Part shown: in pieces, positions 35,953-39,657 of the stretch | Layout: every line of letters begins with the position of its first letter | Position numbering within the stretch: position 1 is the first letter of the stretch | DNA from: Rhodocyclaceae bacterium | Lineage (GTDB): Bacteria > Pseudomonadota > Gammaproteobacteria > Burkholderiales > Rhodocyclaceae | Direction of reading: 5' to 3' | Length of the DNA stretch: 39,657 bases | Assembly: GCA_023150275.1 (NCBI GenBank) | Contig: JAKLLG010000019.1 | Coordinates: 1-39,657, forward strand | Translations under genes and position numbers: made by a program | The notes under the pieces: generated by a model | Seen by the model: only the letters and a program-made list of their open reading frames with translations | What the model was told of the DNA's origin: nothing | Databases searched by the model: none

Positions 35953-38900
35953 TCAGGTGACGATAATGAAATCGCTTGCCGTCAGTGTGGTGGGATGCGA
36001 AGCGCCGCCCAGCGTTGCCACCTGAACCGCAGCTCCTGCCCCACCGCCATCCGCATCGTAGTAGAGCGCGCCAGTGCCGTTGTCGTAGGTGACCAGCGAG
36101 CCGAAATCGACGCCGTTTGACCCTACCACGCCAGACAATGCCGAGAACACCGTTTTCGAAAGCGCAATCTTGTCGGTTCCATGGATGAAGTCATCAATGG
36201 TGTCGGCATTGACCAGCGCATCTGCGGTGTTGAAAACGAAACGGTCAGCGCCGGCGCCGCCAAACAAGATGTCGGTACCGACACCGCCACTCAAGGTGTC
36301 GTTGCCGGCGCCGCCATAAAGCGTATCGTTTCCGGCGAGCCCCTGCAGCGACTCGCTGCCGTTGTAACCGACAAGGAGGTCATTGCCAGCCGTGGGCACC
36401 AGCACCTTGGAAAGGATGGACGCAAGGTTCCAGGTGGTGCCATCGGCGAAGGTAAACTGCTCGATGGCGCCTGCGCCCGTGCTTCCTGCACCAGGGTCGA
36501 CGAAGAAATCCGTAATCTCGACGCTATCGCCGCCCATCAGAGTCACTTTCAGGGTGTTGTTGCTGTAGCCATCATTGATACGGGAAACGGTCACGTCGCT
36601 TGCCAGCGTTCCGGCCGTGAAGCGCAGAACGTCGCCGGCAGTTGCGCCGGAGTCGAAGATGAAATCGTCTCCGGAGCCTGCGCCAAAGATATAAGTATCG
36701 GCACCGGCCCCACCAAACAGGGCGTCGGTATCTTGGCCTCCGTTCAGCGTATCGGCACCGTCGCCACCTTCCAGCGTATCGTTGCCCTGATCGCCGGCCA
36801 GTGAATCGTTGCCAGCGTCACCATAGAGCGCATCGTCACCGGTAGCGCCGATCAGGGTGTCGTTGCCCGCCGCGCCACCGATCGTGTCATTGCCCGCAGC
36901 GCCGGCAATGCTGTCGTTGGTGTTGGCGTAGCCGCGCAGCCAGTCGTCACCAGCCGTGCCCTTGAGCAGTTCGCTGAGGATCTGTGTCTGCGTCAGCGTG
37001 GTGCTGTTGCTGGCAAAGCGGATTTGGTCGATGGTGCCAGTATTCACCAGATCGTTGGTGATGAAGTTACTGACCACAAGGTGATCAACAACTTCCGCAC
37101 CTGCACTGCCTGAGTTCACAGTGATGACGAGATCGTCGTAGCTGAACCAGCCGCGCGTGAGTACGGTTTGCAGCGAGATCAAATCACCGATCGGGCTGGC
37201 CAGTTCGACCGTGTCGATGCTGCCGGCGACGGTGTCGTTCTGGTCGACGATGTCGTCACCGCCGCCGATGGCGAACTTGTACACGTCGTTGCCGGCGCCG
37301 CCGTCGAGGATATCGTTGCCGGTGAGGCCGTTGAGCGTGTCGTTGCCAATACCACCCTGCAGATCGTCATCGCCGGCATTGCCGGAGATGCTGTCGTTAC
37401 CCGCGCCCCCCGCCAGCGTGTCGTTGCCTGTACTGCCGGCCAGCGTGTCATTGCCGATCGAACCAATCTGTGCGAGCAGATCGGCAAGCTGTTCAGTGCT
37501 CGAATCGCCGTTGAAGAACAACTCCTCGATATTGCTGATGCTGATCGTGTCACCGCTCGGCATGTGCAGGAGACTGGTCTGCGTGGCGCTTGGCCGAGAG
37601 ATCGCATAATCCGTAAGCACGCCGGCAAGCGTCAGCCGGTCGGTGCCGACACCGCCATCGATGGTGTCGTTGCCGCCACCACCTTCAAGCGTGTCGTTAT
37701 CCCCGGCGCCGGAAAGACTGTTGGCGCCGGCGTGGCCAACGATCTCGTTGGCCGAGGCATTGCCCGTCACGTTGACCGCGAAGGTGCCAACCGAGGTAAC
37801 GATGGCATTCTCGACACCAGTCGTCAGCGTGTAGCTCGCCGTGCTGGAGAAACCAAGCTTGACCGTATCGGTCCCGTTGCTGCCGGCGACGGTTTCATTA
37901 ACGACATCACTGGCAACATCGAGCACGTACTCGTCATCGCCCGCACCGCCGACCAGCGTATCGTTACCGGCAAGGCCGTTCAGCGTATCGTTGCCGTCAT
38001 TACCGGTAAGTACGTTGGAAAGTGCGTTACCGGTAAGCTGGTTGTTCAGAACGTTGCCGGTGATATTGACGCCCGTGATCGCGCTGGTAACGGTGGCGTT
38101 CTCGACATCCGCACTCAGGGTGTAAGTGCCCGCCGCCGTGAAGGCAACGTTGACCTGATCGGTACCTTCGCCGCTCTGCTCGACAATCACGTCTCCGGCC
38201 ACATCGACGACGAAGGTGTCGTCGCCAAGGCCGCCGATCAGCCTGTCGGTGCCCGTACCACCAACCAGCGTGTCGTTGCCGTCAAGGCCGTCGAGCGTGT
38301 CGTTGCCGGCCAGGCCGTCGGCTGTGTCGTCACCGGCGGTACCTGTCCAGCTGTCGTCGAACGAGCCGAGGCTGTTTGCCCAGACGGCGGACATGTTTCT
38401 CACATCGCCGTTAAACGAAACTTCCTCAATATTGCGGAAGGTGATGTTTTCACCCGTCGAGCCATTAACCAGCCGAGTATCAGTGCTACTCAGACGCGTA
38501 ACGCTGTAGTTGGCAAAGTCGTCGAGCACTTGCAGCCGGTCAATACCGCCGATGGTGTCGCTGCCACCGTCTACCGTATCGACACCCGTGCCGGCATCGA
38601 TCAGGTCGCTGCCGATGCCGCCCACGATGCTGTCGTTACCGATACCGCCCACGAGCAGGTCGTCGTCCGCGCCGCCGTCGAGGGTATCGTTGCCGGCGCC
38701 GCCATCGATGCTGTCGTTGCCCGCAAGGCCGGACAAGCTGTTATTGCCGGCAGCACCAATCAGTTCGTTGGCGAGTGTGTTGCCGGTAACGTTGACCGCT
38801 AGACCATTGACGATCTCGGCAACCTCGATATTGGTACCGACCACGTAGGCACCCGCAACCGTGAAGTCGACCAGAACCGTGTCGCTGCCCGCTCCAGCGC

Positions 38901-39657
38901 CTTCGGTAACAACGTCGGTTGCTACGTTGACGCGGTAAGTGTCGTTGCCGGCACCGCCAGCCAGGGTATCGTTGCCGGCACCGCCGTCCAGTGAGTCGTT
39001 GCCGGCGCCGCCGGTGATCACGTTGGCGAGGGCGTTGCCGCTTCCAGTAAAGTCGCTGCTACCGGTGTAGGTAAGATTCTCGAGCTCGGTGCCCACCAGC
39101 GTGTAGGTCGCAAGGTCGGTCAGCACGCCATCGGTTCCGCCTGCTGCCAACTCGACTACGGTATCGCCGGCCGAGTCAATCACGTAGGTATCGTTTCCAG
39201 CGCCACCGCGCAGGGTGTCGCTGCCCGCGCCGCCATCAAGGGTATCGCCTCCCGCCCCACCAACGATACTATTGGCATACGCATTGCCCGTACCCGCAAA
39301 TGCCAATGTGCCGGTGTAGGTCAGATCCTCGACCTCCCTGCCGACCAGACTAAAGCTGGTCAGGCTCGTCTCGATGCGATCGGTACCTTCGCCGGCGTTT
39401 TCGGTCACGACATCGGCGACGCTATCAACGCTGTAGACGTCATTACCCGTACCGCCGATCAGCGTGTCGTTTCCGGCGTTGCCGATCAGTGTGTCGTTGC
39501 CCGAGTTGCCTTCGAGTTTGTTGGCATCGGCACTGCCGGTGATGCTGTCGTTGAAGGTGGAACCAATGACATCTTCGATACCGGATAGCGTGTCGGTGCC
39601 CGTCGCCGTACCCGTCGCGCTGCCGGTCGTAAGGTTGACCGTAACTGCCGCGGTCGA
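35953..39657 (-). CDS. Giant RTX calcium-binding protein, C-terminal 1234 residues (N-terminus beyond window)
   Basis: The frame is open from base 39657 to the TAA/TGA at 35953; the GTG at 39408 is only an internal codon. The chain is made of RTX nonapeptides of the [10 protein letters not shown] type in blocks, joined by about 90-residue modules that contain DxYxVDxxxDVVxE, YTLxxxVENxxVT and NxxTGNxxxNxLxG segments. Two haemolysin-type calcium-binding-related stretches appear (for example [19 protein letters not shown] and [18 protein letters not shown]). The C-terminus has [41 protein letters not shown] and [11 protein letters not shown], the end typical of type I secretion substrates. It is expected to be exported, bind calcium outside and form surface layer or adhesin material. 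No type I secretion genes are in view. Confidence 0.93.
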   Translation of the reverse strand, partial: STAAVTVNLTTGSATGTATGTDTLSGIEDVIGSTFNDSITGSADANKLEGNSGNDTLIGNAGNDTLIGGTGNDVYSVDSVADVVTENAGEGTDRIETSLTSFSLVGREVEDLTYTGTLAFAGTGNAYANSIVGGAGGDTLDGGAGSDTLRGGAGNDTYVIDSAGDTVVELAAGGTDGVLTDLATYTLVGTELENLTYTGSSDFTGSGNALANVITGGAGNDSLDGGAGNDTLAGGAGNDTYRVNVATDVVTEGAGAGSDTVLVDFTVAGAYVVGTNIEVAEIVNGLAVNVTGNTLANELIGAAGNNSLSGLAGNDSIDGGAGNDTLDGGADDDLLVGGIGNDSIVGGIGSDLIDAGTGVDTVDGGSDTIGGIDRLQVLDDFANYSVTRLSSTDTRLVNGSTGENITFRNIEEVSFNGDVRNMSAVWANSLGSFDDSWTGTAGDDTADGLAGNDTLDGLDGNDTLVGGTGTDRLIGGLGDDTFVVDVAGDVIVEQSGEGTDQVNVAFTAAGTYTLSADVENATVTSAITGVNITGNVLNNQLTGNALSNVLTGNDGNDTLNGLAGNDTLVGGAGDDEYVLDVASDVVNETVAGSNGTDTVKLGFSSTASYTLTTGVENAIVTSVGTFAVNVTGNASANEIVGHAGANSLSGAGDNDTLEGGGGNDTIDGGVGTDRLTLAGVLTDYAISRPSATQTSLLHMPSGDTISISNIEELFFNGDSSTEQLADLLAQIGSIGNDTLAGSTGNDTLAGGAGNDSISGNAGDDDLQGGIGNDTLNGLTGNDILDGGAGNDVYKFAIGGGDDIVDQNDTVAGSIDTVELASPIGDLISLQTVLTRGWFSYDDLVITVNSGSAGAEVVDHLVVSNFITNDLVNTGTIDQIRFASNSTTLTQTQILSELLKGTAGDDWLRGYANTNDSIAGAAGNDTIGGAAGNDTLIGATGDDALYGDAGNDSLAGDQGNDTLEGGDGADTLNGGQDTDALFGGAGADTYIFGAGSGDDFIFDSGATAGDVLRFTAGTLASDVTVSRINDGYSNNTLKVTLMGGDSVEITDFFVDPGAGSTGAGAIEQFTFADGTTWNLASILSKVLVPTAGNDLLVGYNGSESLQGLAGNDTLYGGAGNDTLSGGVGTDILFGGAGADRFVFNTADALVNADTIDDFIHGTDKIALSKTVFSALSGVVGSNGVDFGSLVTYDNGTGALYYDADGGGAGAAVQVATLGGASHPTTLTASDFIIVT

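Noticed and set aside
35953..39657. CRISPR-like or tandem DNA repeat array
   Set aside because: The repetition is at the level of protein nonapeptides in an open frame. DNA units vary and there are no unique spacers of constant length.

Overview
The window looks like a piece of GC-rich betaproteobacterial chromosome, most like the Rhodocyclales/Azonexus-Dechloromonas type. This rests on gene order and protein style: an mlaFED-mlaA-mlaCB operon running into ibaG-murA-hisG, a trpEGDC operon, a Porin_4-type porin, and rplU-rpmA-obg-proB. No sequence search was possible, so the taxonomy is an inference.

Layout. (1) 1-7673, minus strand: lipid-transport operon mlaF-mlaE-mlaD-mlaA-mlaC-mlaB, then a YadG/YadH-type ABC exporter, ibaG, murA and the start of hisG, nearly all overlapping or closely spaced. 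(2) 7910-22416, plus strand: a compact MSHA-like type IV pilus/pseudopilus locus. It holds an NtrC-type response regulator, an ExeA/MshM-like ATPase with a SPOR end, an MshL secretin lipoprotein, an MshN-like TPR protein, an MshE assembly ATPase with a divergent MshEN (c-di-GMP) region, the MshG platform, PilM/PilN-, PilO- and MshK-like proteins, and two prepilin-like proteins, one with a large lectin-like C-terminus. (3) 22463-26108: ribosomal proteins L21 and L27, the GTPase Obg and glutamate 5-kinase ProB, with an MntA/HepT toxin-antitoxin pair wedged between obg and proB. (4) 26154-28083, minus: a Tll0287-like single-heme periplasmic protein and a trimeric porin with a clear terminator. 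(5) 28264-32338, minus: trpE-trpG-trpD-trpC. It is preceded by what looks like an unannotated 27-residue leader peptide with three Trp codons and alternative hairpins, a candidate trp attenuator. (6) 32489-35904, plus: a TPR/GT9-like protein, a GT4 glycosyltransferase and a methyltransferase. (7) 35953 to the right edge, minus: the C-terminal 1234 residues of a giant RTX, type-I-secreted protein, whose terminator lies inside the 3' end of the methyltransferase gene.

How it fits together. The left operon maintains the outer membrane and supplies peptidoglycan precursor. The MSHA-like locus encodes a nearly complete inner and outer membrane assembly machine, but no small major pilin, prepilin peptidase or retraction ATPase, so these must come from elsewhere or the structure is a short pseudopilus. 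The right-hand glycosyltransferases and RTX protein suggest a surface polysaccharide or glycoprotein module. The observations I rate highest are the candidate trp attenuator, the lectin-like prepilin, and the MntA/HepT insertion between two housekeeping genes.
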